Source of the DNA: Ianthella basta
Taxonomy: Eukaryota; Porifera; Demospongiae; Verongiida; Ianthellidae
DNA length: 64,000 nucleotides
NCBI GenBank assembly: GCA_964019415.1
Contig: OZ025879.1
Coordinates: 3,612,637-3,676,636, forward strand
Reading direction: 5' to 3'
Below are positions 35,786-63,588 of the stretch, one piece after another. Position numbers and translations under genes: made by a program. The notes beneath the pieces were generated by a model. It searched no databases. It was given only the letters and a program-made list of their open reading frames with translations, and was not told the DNA's origin. Numbering within the stretch: the stretch's first letter is position 1; every line of letters starts with the position of its first letter.

Positions 35786-38590
35786 TGTAGCTATTGTCTT
35801 TGCTCTGTTTTAAGGACTGCTGCCATTGAGCTGAACAATCCAGAATATTGGACAAAGGGTTTCCACCTCACATGCAAGACTGATGGCTCTCCAGCATTGC
35901 CCAATTTTCTGCAGGCAGTGATGGAGCCAGTGAGTGCACCTCCTGCTGCGTGTGTGCTTGTGTTGCTATGCACAGGGTGCCTGCAGTGTATTGTGCAACA
36001 AGATGGCATGTGCATTATTTATCTGCAGATGTTATCTGCGGGCAAATCGCTGGCACTTGTCCATAGTGTCTCTTCAGTGAGTGTTTTTAGTGCAGTAACA
36101 CTTGTATGCACTGCATACTTCAAGGTTTCTTCTCTCTGCTCCCCTTCAGAGTGCAGCGGAGCAGGTGAAGATGTCAGCAAGTCCTGCAGTAGAAGGTGCA
36201 GATTCCCCTCATACATGCAGTGCAGGCACATGACTCTGATGGCCTGTTGGATGTACAGTACAACTGACACTACTTACTGTACCATGTGTTTGTGTGTGTA
36301 CATGCAACTTTTAACCAACTATCAACTTGTTCCGGGCCCTGTAGACTTGAACAAGAAGCCTTCACTTTACAAGGAATTTCTGACTATACTGAGTGAAATA
36401 CTAGAAGTGGATGCCACTGAAGGTGGTAAGTGGTATTGTTGGTACTTTGGGCAGATCCACATCCTTTGTGTGTGTTCACTGTTCTGACCGTTCCATGCAG
36501 AAGACAGCTCCCATGTCCCCACCCCTGAGAGGGCAACTGACAAGGAGACTGTTGTGTTTGACAGCTCTCTCTCAATAGACCCCATCCTCACATCACTATT
36601 CAATTCCATGACCACATGTCTGGATAGCAGTGAGGGAGGCTGTAGCCCTATGACCAAGAGTTGCCGTGTTTGGGGGGCAGGACCTGCTCATTGTTCCTGT
36701 CAAGTGTGTTTGCTGAGAAAGTTGGCAAATGCTGGTACATAAGTGCTTGTGCATCTAAGGACAGTGCATGCTGTGGTGTGCTGTGCTGTGCTGTGCTGTG
36801 GTGTGCTGTGGTGTGTGATGGTGTGGTGTGCTGTGCTATGGTGTGCTGTGGTGTGGTGTGGTAGGGTGTGCTGTGCTATGGTGTGCTGTGGTGTGTGATG
36901 GTGTGGTGTGCTGTGGTGTGTGATGGTGTGGTGTGCTGTGGTGTGTGATGGTGTGGTGTGCTGTGGTGTGGTGTGGTGTGCTGTGGTGTGCTGTGGTGTG
37001 CTGTGGTGTGCTGTGGTGTGCTGTGGTGTGTGATGGTGTGCTGTGGTGGGGTGTGCTGTGGTGTGCTGTGGTGTGCTGTGGTGTGGTGTGTGATGGTGTG
37101 CACTCTCCACACACTGTACTTGTAGACCTGCCCTTGTCTGTGCCTGTGGACATTCTACTGGAACAGTGCCTGCATCGGCCAATCTTTGAGAGATGCAAGG
37201 AGGTGTGTACGTTATGTGTTTGCTTGCTCTGGGTGACTTGTAATGGTTGTCTGCCCTATGTATGACATTGTACGTATGTGTTGCTTGGCCCCAGGCAACT
37301 TCGGCCCTTGTAGCTGTACTGAAAGATGATCACAAGCTCATGCAGCACTTCAGCAACATTCAGGTGAAGCTCAACACCTTCTGCTGTACACTGAAGATCT
37401 AACAACTATTTCTGTTATTCCATACGGTGCCTGCCCTGTTTCCACAGCACATCTTCCTTATGGAGGCAGGCGAAACAATGACGCACTTCTGTGCTGAATT
37501 ATTTACTGCAGTGAGGCCACTCCAGGGTGTAGCATGCATGCATGTTGACAGTGGTGGCACACAACTACATATCTTCCCCCGCATTAATACGGTTTAAGAA
37601 TTAATACTAACGTACATACACACTTGTATAGTCTCCCTCCCTTTCTGTTTGCAGATTCAAAAACATGATGTGTGGTGTAATTCCTCCTTCTTAAATGCCC
37701 TATTGTTGGATGCACTCCAACTCCGCTTGCAGGGACTGGAGGAGCTGTGAGTGGTTGTACCACCATTACTTGCTACTGTCTGTGGAGCACTGAGGTGTGC
37801 TAACTGTGCATACACTGTACTGTGCACACAGTGCCGTCCTCTGCATCATCCTTACTGTATGTAGATATGGGATACAAGTGAGGGGCCAGGCTCGAGAGAA
37901 GGCTTGCCTCACAGTTGACCTCCTCAACCTCCTTAGCCTCCAGTACAAGGTAATCTATGCAGCAGTGCATGGTGTCTGTGTACTGTATGTGTGTGCAGCA
38001 TGGTGGGTATGTATGTACGTACACGCCACTTACATTCTTTGATGAATGCCCAGTTGGTGCTGCAGTGGGCACAGAGTGCCTGCTGTGTTGCCAGTTCACC
38101 TGTGGTCTGGTTGTGGTGTGGTGTTGCTGTGCGGTCTTCTTGTACGTAGGTCCCTTGGTCGTTAAGTGTTGTGATCACAGGAGAGAGCTTGGACAGATAC
38201 AACGAGATCTTTCATTTCCTCATGCAAATCAAATGGGCCAAATGGACGCTGGAGAGCTGTCGAGTCAGAGGTTTGCCTCACCAGCACTCAGCCTGCCACC
38301 CTGCATGTGTTAACCTGCTCAGGGAGTACCTGGGCCCTCCCTATGCTCCTGGTTGGGGTACCCGACAGCTTAGTTATTGCCACTCAGTGAATGCCCAGCA
38401 TGCCGTGGTCCCGGTCTATGGTACTGGCTGAGTGTGTGCCTTTTGGACCCCTTCACCTACAGCATGTCACCTCCAGGGTCTCTCTGACACAGAGCAGTCC
38501 TTGACACACAGAATGCACCTCCTGAAGGTCCGGCTGCTGCACTTTATAAATAGTGTGGACTCATACCTGATGACAAGGGTCAGTGGTGCA

Positions 38591-38637
<47 letters not shown>

Positions 38638-39743
38638 GCGCGCGCGTGCGCACACATTTGGTTGGTGCTACCATACAAATGTGGCACACGTGTGCAGTGG
38701 GTCTGGACCTCTGTGGCCCTCTACAGATCCTGCACACCACCAGCCTGGACTTCCAAAAGAAGCTGGAGCAGGTACGTACATGCCACCCTCACACCAGCAG
38801 CTTGTCTCTTTACCTGCATCATGTGTGTGTAGTGTGCATAACGTTGTGACTGTAGTGCTGTCATGCGACTACTCATGCTGGGGCATACTGTCACACTGTG
38901 TGGCATGGTATGGTTATAAGATGAAGTATAAATTGGAGATTGAATGTAGATTTGTACATTTAAACTATACCATCAATGGCTGTACTGCATTTGTGTGCAT
39001 GTGTGCGTTCATATGTACGTAGGTGGAGAGTTTGGATGAGATCATTTCTGTGCACAGGGAGTACCAGTCCCTCATCTATGATAGATGCCTGCTCAACCCA
39101 AAGGTGATTTGAAGTGTGGACTATGCATGCTGTTGTACTAGCCTGTCCCAGTAGCTACATGTATAGGGTGAGGGGGAGGCTCTGGGGGTCCATGTCAGCT
39201 GCTGTTGTGTCTGCAGGCTCACTCCATTAAGGATGCCATCACAAGTATCCTCACTGTGTGCTTGATGTTTGGAGAGCAGTGGAGCCACAGGGCTTCAGTC
39301 AGGTGAGTGTGTGTGTGTGCACGCAGGCAGCATACGTATGTACGTTCAATGTAGAGGATACGAGGACCTTGTCCCCTACAGTAAGTGTGTTGTGACGTGT
39401 GCTGCTTCTGGTTCCATAGATTGTCTGCTCTGTGCAAGATTGAATCTGAGTTCTCCAAGTGTAGCCATTTCCTCAACACCATACTGATGAACTCAGTCAA
39501 GAGAGGTTCTTTTCCACATTGTAAGTCAAGTGACATTGAGTGATGGGTGGAGTTCATACACAAGACATGTTTACCCTGCCTTTGTGCACATTGACCAGGC
39601 ATTCTCTGTTTGCACTACACAGTGTACGAGTAATTATAAATTATACAATGTCTTTCTATTCCTCTGCAGTGGAGTCACTAGCCTTCTCCTTGAGTCTACT
39701 AGAAGGTAATCAGCCAGTCTTCACTAACTTGCAGTTACAGTGA
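28478..39743 (+). CDS. TUBGCP5: Gamma-tubulin complex component 5
   Basis: GCP5 is a structural subunit of the gamma-tubulin ring complex that nucleates microtubules at centrosomes. About 33 short exons were traced, including 28478-28546, 29178-29230, 29315-29368, 29541-29640, 29831-29936, 30080-30162, 30258-30386, 34714-34916, 35636-35742, 37126-37202, 37448-37510, 38181-about 38271, 38477-38578, 39023-39103, 39217-39302, 39420-39520 and 39670-39743, giving about 980 aa (human 1,024). Hallmarks are HKFLDVNDRH, YSVLSTLLCLANSPVN and WLEYLMEG in the N-terminal half. In the C-terminal GRIP domain they are FLMEAGETMTHF, YNEIFHFLMQIKWAKWTLE, HRMHLLKVRLLHFINSVDSY and KRGSFPHLESLAFSLSL. Exons near 34292-34415, 36501-36670 and 38050-38110 have uncertain boundaries. 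One intron carries a 3.8-kb minisatellite. It is convergent with ANAPC2. Confidence 0.93.
30453..34281. repeat. 3.8-kb C-rich minisatellite in TUBGCP5 intron
   Basis: Irregular units such as CCCTCCACCCTCTGCC and CCCTCCACCCTCTACC fill almost the whole intron 30387-34291. Because units contain almost no stop trinucleotides, reading frames stay open for over 1,300 codons on the plus strand and for long stretches on the minus strand; these are not genes. The G-rich (minus) strand has dense GGG/GGGG runs compatible with G-quadruplexes. Confidence 0.97.
31012..33415. repeat. Higher-order repeat: two adjacent 1,202-bp copies
   Basis: Within the minisatellite, the variant order of 31012-32213 is reproduced at 32214-33415. 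Rare variants recur with a constant 1,202-bp offset, e.g. CTATCCTCTACC (31201/32403), CCACCCTTTACC (31219/32421) and the CCACCCCACCCC junction (31029/32231). Confidence 0.9.
35318..35377. repeat. TG/TATG microsatellite in TUBGCP5 intron
   Basis: Mixed TGTATGTG and TGTACGTG units end in a (TG)n run. A second short (TG)n lies at 35746-35790. Confidence 0.85.
36768..37106. repeat. G/T-rich tandem repeat (GTGCTGTG) in TUBGCP5 intron
   Basis: Units of GTGTGCTGTG and TGTGTGATGG fill about 340 bp between the exon near 36501 and that at 37126. The reverse strand gives spurious His/Thr-rich ORFs. Confidence 0.92.
38592..38650. repeat. (AC)n followed by (GC)n microsatellite
   Basis: About twenty AC repeats run directly into alternating GCGCGCGC, an alternating purine-pyrimidine tract prone to Z-DNA, within a TUBGCP5 intron. 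Confidence 0.9.
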
Positions 39744-40003
39744 TGATTTACTGATCATTGTTGTTTCCTTTGTATGCACTGTATAATTGTATATAATATC
39801 ATAATTATGTTATGACTGTACTCATGTTACTGCTCACAATTACTACAGAGTGACCACTCATTATATGTACTGTACATGTGTGCAAAGGAATGTTCGTGCT
39901 TGGCCCAATTCAACAGTTCTCAATTCATGATCACTGCATGTACAGTGAGTGTGCTGGTCAGTATCGCTGTGTGCACAAGTACCGTACACCATTCCCAGAT
40001 ACA
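39744..40003. other. Convergent 3' region of TUBGCP5 and ANAPC2
   Basis: Only 260 bp lie between the two stop codons. It is AT-rich near 39780-39800 (TATAATTGTATATAATATC), which may hold polyadenylation signals. No other gene is visible. Confidence 0.75.
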
Positions 40004-47722
<7,719 letters not shown>

Positions 47723-47801
47723 CTTGGCGCTCAAAGATGGCGTATGAGGGAAACTCCCTGGTCGTGTGCCCGCGTGAGCAGTAGCGCTGTAGTGAAGAAC
47801 G
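47723..47801. promoter_or_regulatory. Bidirectional promoter between ANAPC2 and THUMPD1
   Basis: Only 79 bp separate the start codons. It contains TTGGCGCTC (about 47725-47733), similar to an E2F site, and AAAGATGGCG (47732-47741), a YY1-like motif that also creates an upstream ATG for THUMPD1. Function is inferred from motif similarity. Confidence 0.6.
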
Positions 47802-50204
47802 ATGAATGCTGCAAGAAAGAGAAAGAATAAAGCGTTTTATATACAGGCTAACTCGAAGAAGAAGGTCAGAGCAGTTTTGATTGTATACCTGTTTAATATG
47901 TCCTATCTCTTCTTTTACAGTTGGATATGACGCGTCTGTGTATGTATAGATCTATGTACGAAGTAGTAGTTATCGCCTGGCAGACGGGGTCGGCTGGTTA
48001 TGCAGTACATGATAAGCACACACATCTGGTTGTATCTTGTATCTGTTGTACACCCATTGTAGAGGTACGGTGAAGCTAAGAGTCTGGACAATGGCATGAA
48101 GGGCTTCCTCATCACAACCAATGGCAACGAAGGGAAGGCAGTATCGGAGGCATACTCACTGTTAAATGAAGTAAGTAATGTTCCCATATGAAACCCTCAT
48201 ACGCCTGTTTCCTCCCTAGATACCCACATACACAGATGTTGTCTGTCAGCAGTGAGGTATACCCGATGTATGTATTTGGCCAGGAAGTTGCATAAATCTA
48301 TTTTACAGTGCAAGTAACAATATTTCACTGTGTATAGAAATGAGCTCTGTGAGGACCTGTGCTTGCACCTGTCATAGTATCCTTACAGAATAGCTCTGTA
48401 GTGTGGCTTGCCCGTGTATGCTTGTGTTGTTGCCCATACGTAGCTAACATGTGCTGCCTGTGGTATGTGTCAGAATGATTGTCACTGAAATGGTTTTCCA
48501 TCACAAACTGCCTGCTGTACTCAATCTGTTGCATCAACTTACTGTAGTCCAGAGCCAATAACGGTCCAGGCAAACGAAATTGCAGTGAACAGTAAACAGC
48601 TACATACAGAGAAGCTTGGCTACCTAAGATGTGTTCCATTTCCCCACTTCCTTGTCCCAGTATGCAGATGTGGTGTATGGTCCTCCATCAGAGCAGGCAC
48701 ATGGGGAAGAGGAGTTGGAAGGAGCAGTGGATGTAGCAGATGCTCTGGAGGAAGAATTGGCAGTGCTCAAGCAAACCACCAGCTCCAAGGGATCCCACCA
48801 TAGGTTCAAGTCTGTGAGCTCAGGGGCACGCGGCGTGCTCTTCATCAAATGCTCACCAGCAATAGAGCCACATGGTGTGGTAAACAGCATGTTCAATGAC
48901 ATACTTCAACAGCACAAGAGGAAGGCCAGGTATGCACATTTGTACATCTTCAACTTTGCGGTTAGGTACATGAACGTATGCATGGGCTGCATGCATGAAG
49001 ACAGTTCCAGTGCTCTATCTTATGGAATTTGGGTGCTCTTCTTGGTCGCACATGAGTTGGCCAATTAGTGGTCCTCCTAATTGGTGTTCTTGGCCTGGCA
49101 GGTTTTGTGTCCGCTTTCTTCCTGTGGACTTGGTGTGCCCAGCCTTCCTGGATGACATCAAGCGGCACATTCCCAGTGCTCTGAAGGAGTTTCATGACCC
49201 TGCTGCAGGAGCAATGAAGGTTAAACATTGCTGCCATACATGTTTGCACGCTGTCCCGCATTTGGTCTACTGTACCATGCGTTGTGCTCATGTCTATGTG
49301 TGCTGTAGTTTGGAGTGGCCATCAAGTGCCGGAACAACTCAAGTGTAGTCAAGGAGGAGGTGGTGTCTGCCGTGGCTGATGCTGTGACTGAGTGTGGTAA
49401 GCTGCCTCACAAGGTGGACCTCTCCTCGCCAGACAGGATGGTGATTGTGGAAATTATACAGGTACTGAGGTACATGCAGTGACTTGGTCAGCTCTAGTCC
49501 AAACTCATGCTCAAATTATGGGTACGTAGTTTAGTCCATCTGTATGCTATCTGTATGTGTATACATACATGTGGGCCGGTAAGTGCACTGTGCTTGTTTG
49601 TATGTGCTCCCACATGTAGAGCCACTGCTGTGTCAGTGTGGTGAAGGACTATTACCAGTTCAGGAAGTACAACCTTCAGGAGGCAATGTCAGCAGGTGTA
49701 TCTGCAGGCCAGACCCCCACTGCTGCACCGAGGGAGTTCCCCACACCAGAGGAGCAGCCCGAAGGAACAGAAGGGGCACCTACTGTGACACAAAGTGATC
49801 CCTTAACACAAGAAGAACCCTCCACAACACAAGGGGGAGAACCCTCCACGACACAAGGAAAAGAACCCTCCACAACACAAGGGGGAGAACCCTCCACGAC
49901 ACAAGGAAAAGAACCCTCCACAACACAAGGGGGAGAACCCTCCACGACACAAAGGGGAGAACCCTCCACGACACAAGAGGGAGAACCCTCCACGACACAA
50001 GGAGAAGAACCCTCCACGACACAAGGAGAACCCTCCATGGCACAAGGAGAGCCCTCCATGACAGAAAGTGATCCTTCCTTGACGCAAAGTGACACCTCTA
50101 CGACACAAAATGAACCCTCCTTGATGGAGCCCTCTACAATGTGCCAAGAATCACAAAATGTCGGTCAGACTGCTGAAGCTGACACTATGGCTAGTACAGA
50201 ATAA
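47802..50204 (+). CDS. THUMPD1: THUMP domain protein 1 (tRNA acetylation adaptor)
   Basis: THUMPD1 (yeast Tan1) binds tRNA and guides NAT10 to make N4-acetylcytidine at C12 of tRNA-Ser and tRNA-Leu. Six exons in phase, 47802-47864, 48063-48170, 48661-48929, 49102-49219, 49309-49461 and 49620-50204, give 431 aa. The start MNAARKRKNKAFY matches the basic N-terminus of the family. Hallmarks are GFLITTNGNEGKAVSEAYSL, GVLFIKCSPAIEPHGVV, AIKCRNNSSV, DRMVIVEIIQ and VVKDYYQFRKYNLQEAM. The last about 135 residues form a lineage-specific tail of imperfect EPSTTQGG repeats encoded by a GGAGAACCCTCCACGACACA minisatellite (about 49796-50110). The upstream in-frame region has stops, supporting the 47802 start. 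Confidence 0.94.
49796..50110 (+). repeat. Coding minisatellite in the THUMPD1 tail
   Basis: Units of 24-27 bp (AACCCTCCACGACACAAGG core) encode EPSTTQGG/EPSTTQGK repeats. All unit lengths are multiples of three, keeping the frame open. Related units recur non-coding at 50573-50695. Confidence 0.9.
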
Positions 50205-51955
50205 TGGCTTACTACATACATACATTAGACACTAGCAGTGCACAGTGCATGGTTACAGTATTTCACAATTATGTTGTTTGCTGCATTATGCATATATCAA
50301 GTACTGTACAGTACGTATGCTGCAATGGGTGGTAACTTGTGGATCTGAGAACATCTGTGGGGCAGAGTTAATACAGCAACTTCAAGCAGGTCTCTTGTTA
50401 AAACAAGCAATCTGGATTGCAAACAGTTTAATGTGTTCTTTTGTCCTAAACATCCGTGCTCCTTATAATTACTATATTATACTTTATGTTCAAACACTGT
50501 TGTGAGCTGCAGCTCAGTCTCCTTAAAACCTAGAACAATTGAAGAAACTTGTACATTATACATGCATTATTGAGGAGGACCCTGCACTACACAAGGGGGA
50601 GGACCCTCCACAACACAGAGGGGAGGTCCCTCCGTGACACAAGGGGGAGGGCCCTCCACGACACAAGGGTGGAGGACCCTCTATGATACAAGGACAAGTA
50701 CAATTATACAGTGGACATATTCAGTCCATCCACTCTAGGGCTGGAGACTATGATGTAATTTACACCTCACCCAGAGCAGTTGGTAGAAGAGAGTGTGGTA
50801 TGTACATATTATGTAGGTGAAGTAGTGAGCAATTGATACAGTGCAAGTTGATTGCAGCAACACTGTCCCATGCATGCAGCAGCACCAAACATCATTGGAG
50901 GTCGACCTGATACCGTATAAGTGTGTCCATCTCTCTCATATACTGTAGTTGTAGGACAGTATCCCAAAGAAGCAAGGTTGAGAGGCATTGTGGGTAGCAG
51001 TTGTGTGAATTGCAGGGAATGGGTGTGCAAACCAGTGACTTGAGCAGGACTATGGTCTGTCTGTTTGGCTGCATCTTTGCTGGCAATGCAGGCATCTGTA
51101 CGTAGTTCCCATGCACACTGATGTGGAGTGTCAGCATGTATCATATCCCTGCTGTTGAGGTGTGGTACACTCATCTGTTCCACCAAAAGCAGCAGTCCAT
51201 CTACTTCAGCTATAGTTTTAGTAACCACCTGACTTCATGCTTAGCCCAGATCAGTTGTGCTCTCAGTGCAGCTATCAAGTGCATGCATGAGGTGCATGGT
51301 AGTGTCTTGGCAGGGCCTGAATGGAGAGCAATAATTTTTACTTTAGGATGTTCAGTACCGTTGCAAGGTGAGTGTCAAGCACAACAGCAAACTTGTCAGG
51401 CAAGCATGGAGGATGACCAGGATGTGGGTGGGTTTTAGCTGTAGCTGGAAGGAGGGAGGCGTTAGAGTTGAGGGAGGAGTCATGGGCAGAGCTAGGAAGA
51501 GAGGGAGAGTCTGATCTGATCTTGGCAGGATGTACAATGGGAGAACAAGAGAGGGCAGAGTGCTAGCTGTATTGGCTGCCTAGTGATAAGTTTGGACTAT
51601 ATAGGAAGGGCACGTGATCACGATCCACACACACAGAAAGATATGAGAGCAATAGTACATTGCTGCAGCCACATGTGTATGTATCTGTACATTGATCTGT
51701 ATACTTTGACACAGATGGCTACTTCTTGATATACAGCACACACACACACACATACACTGCTAAGTGTAGCTGTAAGATGTCCACAGAGAATTGATTAACC
51801 CATATTGAAATAATTATTAATAATTATCCATCGACACACCAACTAGTGAAGATGGAGGAAAAATTGACTATAAAGAAGTAAACTAGCTAACAAAGCACTG
51901 TAATGTAATACACAGTGCCCATTGTGTGTGCCACAGTGCTTGAAGAAGGTTAATG
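50205..51955. other. Convergent intergenic region, THUMPD1 / ATP13A1
   Basis: It holds the THUMPD1 3'UTR, a second block of the tail minisatellite (50573-50695), a 139-codon minus-strand ORF (50809-51228) of unknown nature, and AT-rich DNA near 51780-51840. No conserved gene is recognised. Confidence 0.6.
50809..51228 (-). other. Unrecognised 139-codon ORF
   Basis: The frame opens at a GTG after AAGTCAG, which might be a weak acceptor, and runs through VPHLNSRDMIHADTPHQC and TVYERDGHTYTVSGRPP. Composition is not low-complexity, so it could be an exon or a decayed transposon ORF. I recognise no family. Confidence 0.2.
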
Positions 51956-60918
<8,963 letters not shown>

Positions 60919-60990
60919 TTTTACGTCGTGTGTGGCGGCAATTTCGCGCTTCCAAGTGCGCGTCTCAGCGCTAGCGCGGAAAGGCGAGCC
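60919..60990. promoter_or_regulatory. Bidirectional promoter between ATP13A1 and CCNB1IP1
   Basis: The 72 bp between the two ATGs contain TTTCGCGC (60942-60949), a perfect E2F-type consensus, a TTACGTCG CRE-like site (60920-60927) and GCGCGGAAA. It is CpG-rich and has no TATA box. Factor identity is inferred. Confidence 0.65.
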
Positions 60991-63588
60991 ATGGAGAACG
61001 ACCTGATCTGTAACTTCAAGAAATGTAGAAAGCGACTGACTACCTTCGCTTGGGTGAGTTGTCGTAGGGACAATGAACTGTTCTGGTGCAGAAACTTCAC
61101 TCTTCGCTCACCCTGCTCGGCACATCCTGCATGGGAGCTATTCCAACATACATAGCTTAGCACACTCACACAGAAGGAGAGTAGTGATGCATAGGCGGTA
61201 TACTCACACACATTGTACCACTGGCAACCTTGCACAATACCTCTTCTTCCCCTACTGGTCAGGCCACCTCCTGCTCACGTATCCTACCCCAAACTCAGCT
61301 GACTTGAATTGGATGAATTTGTGCTGTTTGCTGGTTGCTATATGGCTAGCATGCAACTGTAGGAATGAGTAGTGCATGTTACCCTGTCCAGTGCATGTAG
61401 TGAACATGAAGACACTGAAGATATGTACTTTTTCATGCGTTCACTGGAAGGCAATTGGTATGACTGCATGTAGGATCTTTTTATATGTTGGTTGTCTGAT
61501 GTTGTATGTTGATGCATTTCTTAGCTAAGTACATGCCAGATATCTTTTGTGATGAGGATGGCACCAGACAATTTAACCAGAAGCTTCTCTGCCCAGCTTG
61601 TAAGCTATCCTTGGCATTGTGCACTTAACGGTATGAGTATTACATGATGACAGACAGTTTCTGATTGTGTGTACATGCATTAAAGGTGAGACAGAGTTAC
61701 CTGGAAAGTTTGATGTCATCCGCATCGATTTGCAGCCCAGTGAACAGTACAAGTCGGTTAGTATACTCATAGATAGTCCACGTAGGGTCTAATTTACAGT
61801 TGTGGTGCTCATATGTACATATACCAATGCTCAGATTATGTGTGCTATACACTATTAATGATGTTCCTGGCCCACACAGATGGTGCTTGCAGGCCAACGA
61901 CCTGAAGTGATCATGGAGGTGTGCTCACGAGCCCTCTCTTTCTGGAGTTATCAGGTGAGCAGGTGCATGGCCAATAGGGTGGACACACAGACAAGATATG
62001 TTCAACAGCCTTTGGAAGCTTAAGGTTATAGTAGGTGTTGTCTGGACATCCACTTCTTCCTGATTAACTTTGCCTCATTGCACAGTATACAGTGTATGCC
62101 ACTTATCTCCAATGGATGTTCCTAGCTCCTGATTACCTGTATGTTGGCACTGCTCAGGCCCATCAGGAGCGCACATACCAGGAGTACTGCTCTGTTAAGG
62201 GGAAAGAGCAGCTCCAGCAAGTGGAGGAATACTACAAACAGATTCTCAGCAGCACACAGTCAGATTTGAGTTGTATCCTTCATGCAGTGCATGCTCATAC
62301 GTACATTGTATGTCTCTCCGCTGACCAGCACAATACAGTGTGACATGCACTTGTACCATGGTCAGTGTTGGCCACACACTTAATGTATCTCCTTAACCAG
62401 CTCCATTTCAGCTGTGAAGGCACAAATGGAGAGTGAGTGTACAGCCCTAGCTTAACACCCATCTGTATGGTGCCCCAGTCTGCTAACAAGACACTACACG
62501 TGCATGCTCTACTTGCAGGTATGAAGACGGAACTGGAAGAGATGAAAATTAAAAGTAGTGAAACAGCAGAAAAGCTAAAGGAGAGGAATCGTCAGTATCA
62601 GAAACTCCAGGTATGTAGCTACATATGTATGTAAGTGTAGTCCAATGTTACAGTTACTCCATTTCTAATGGTATCAGTACAAGACATGACATGCATGACA
62701 TCCTCCCCACTGCTGCAGATGATGTATGACAGCATCAGAAGGTAGTGGTTTGCATGTGTATATTCTGGTATGTGTGCATACATGTACATGTACAGTACAT
62801 GCATGTGTATATATGTGCATGTGTGGTGCATGTGACAGGGTTCACTCAAATTCTGATGTACATCTATTTAATGTGACTGCCATGTCATTGACATCCAGTG
62901 TCTCCTATTTCCTCATCCCCTGACAGGCACAATGTTACTGTTGCCACCTTTGACAGTGTTGAAAAGCCAGGTTTTCCAAAGCCACACCGATTTATTCGCC
63001 GGAAGGATTTTGAGCTACCAGTTGGCACACTACATGGTAGGCACTCCCTTGAGCATGTGAAGGAATGTGTAGGCTGTACAGTTGTTTCAGCAATCTCACA
63101 CACACAATCTGCTGCTATTGCAGAGGAGAGGAGAGAGCCAGCTGCAACACTGATACCAAGTGTCCCCACGCACACAGATGGTAGGCACATGTATGCCGAG
63201 TACTAATAAAGTAGTATTCACTGCATGCTCATAGTTTAGAGTCTGTTCCTATTAGTTTTAGTACGTACCTGTTCCTTAGGTGCACGCAGCAGTGCATGTA
63301 ACCCTGCGGAATAGTTAGCTAAGCCACTGAAACAGCAGCAGATTAATGTATTTACCTCCAATGCTGCACCCAGGAGCGCATGCATCAGCAACAACACAGC
63401 TACCCAGTCATGATGTAGGGGCCACCACATCCAACACAGGCAGATGGGCTGGTGGTGATGAGTGTCAAATTGACCCCTCTTTGATGGCTGCACTAAACAG
63501 TGGGAAGCATGGAAAGGGCAAGGAAAGCTTCAACCTGGAGTTCAGCAACCCTGCAGTGCTACAAAAGCTGCAACAAAGATTGCCCTGA
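60991..63588 (+). CDS. CCNB1IP1: CCNB1IP1/HEI10 meiotic crossover RING E3 ligase
   Basis: HEI10 is a RING ubiquitin/SUMO-type E3 that designates meiotic crossovers along the synaptonemal complex and regulates cyclin B. Eleven exons join in phase: 60991-61053, 61263-61278 (16 nt), 61540-61599, 61686-61756, 61880-61954, 62158-62269, 62412-62432, 62519-62610, 62719-62741, 62927-63180, 63374-63588, giving 333 aa. The RING spans the first four exons (CNFKKCRKRL, then TSCSHIFCDEDG, then LLCPAC). Next come the family signatures SEQYKSMVLAGQRPEV, SRALSFWSYQAHQERTYQEY and a coiled coil with KLKERNRQYQKLQMMYDSIR. The tail is Ser/Thr-rich and poorly conserved. Human CCNB1IP1 is 277 aa. Read-through of exon 10 would give an alternative C-terminus stopping at 63206. 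Confidence 0.93.
61263..61278 (+). other. 16-nt microexon of CCNB1IP1
   Basis: It sits between CTGGTCAG and GTATCC and encodes ATSCS plus the first base of the His codon of the RING (human has VTACSH at this position). Without it, exon 1 (phase 0) cannot join exon 3, which needs one base to complete the codon. Confidence 0.8.

Noticed and set aside
36700..37198. His/Thr-rich ORFs on the minus strand
   Set aside because: They derive from the GTGCTGTG repeat in a TUBGCP5 intron, with no conservation.
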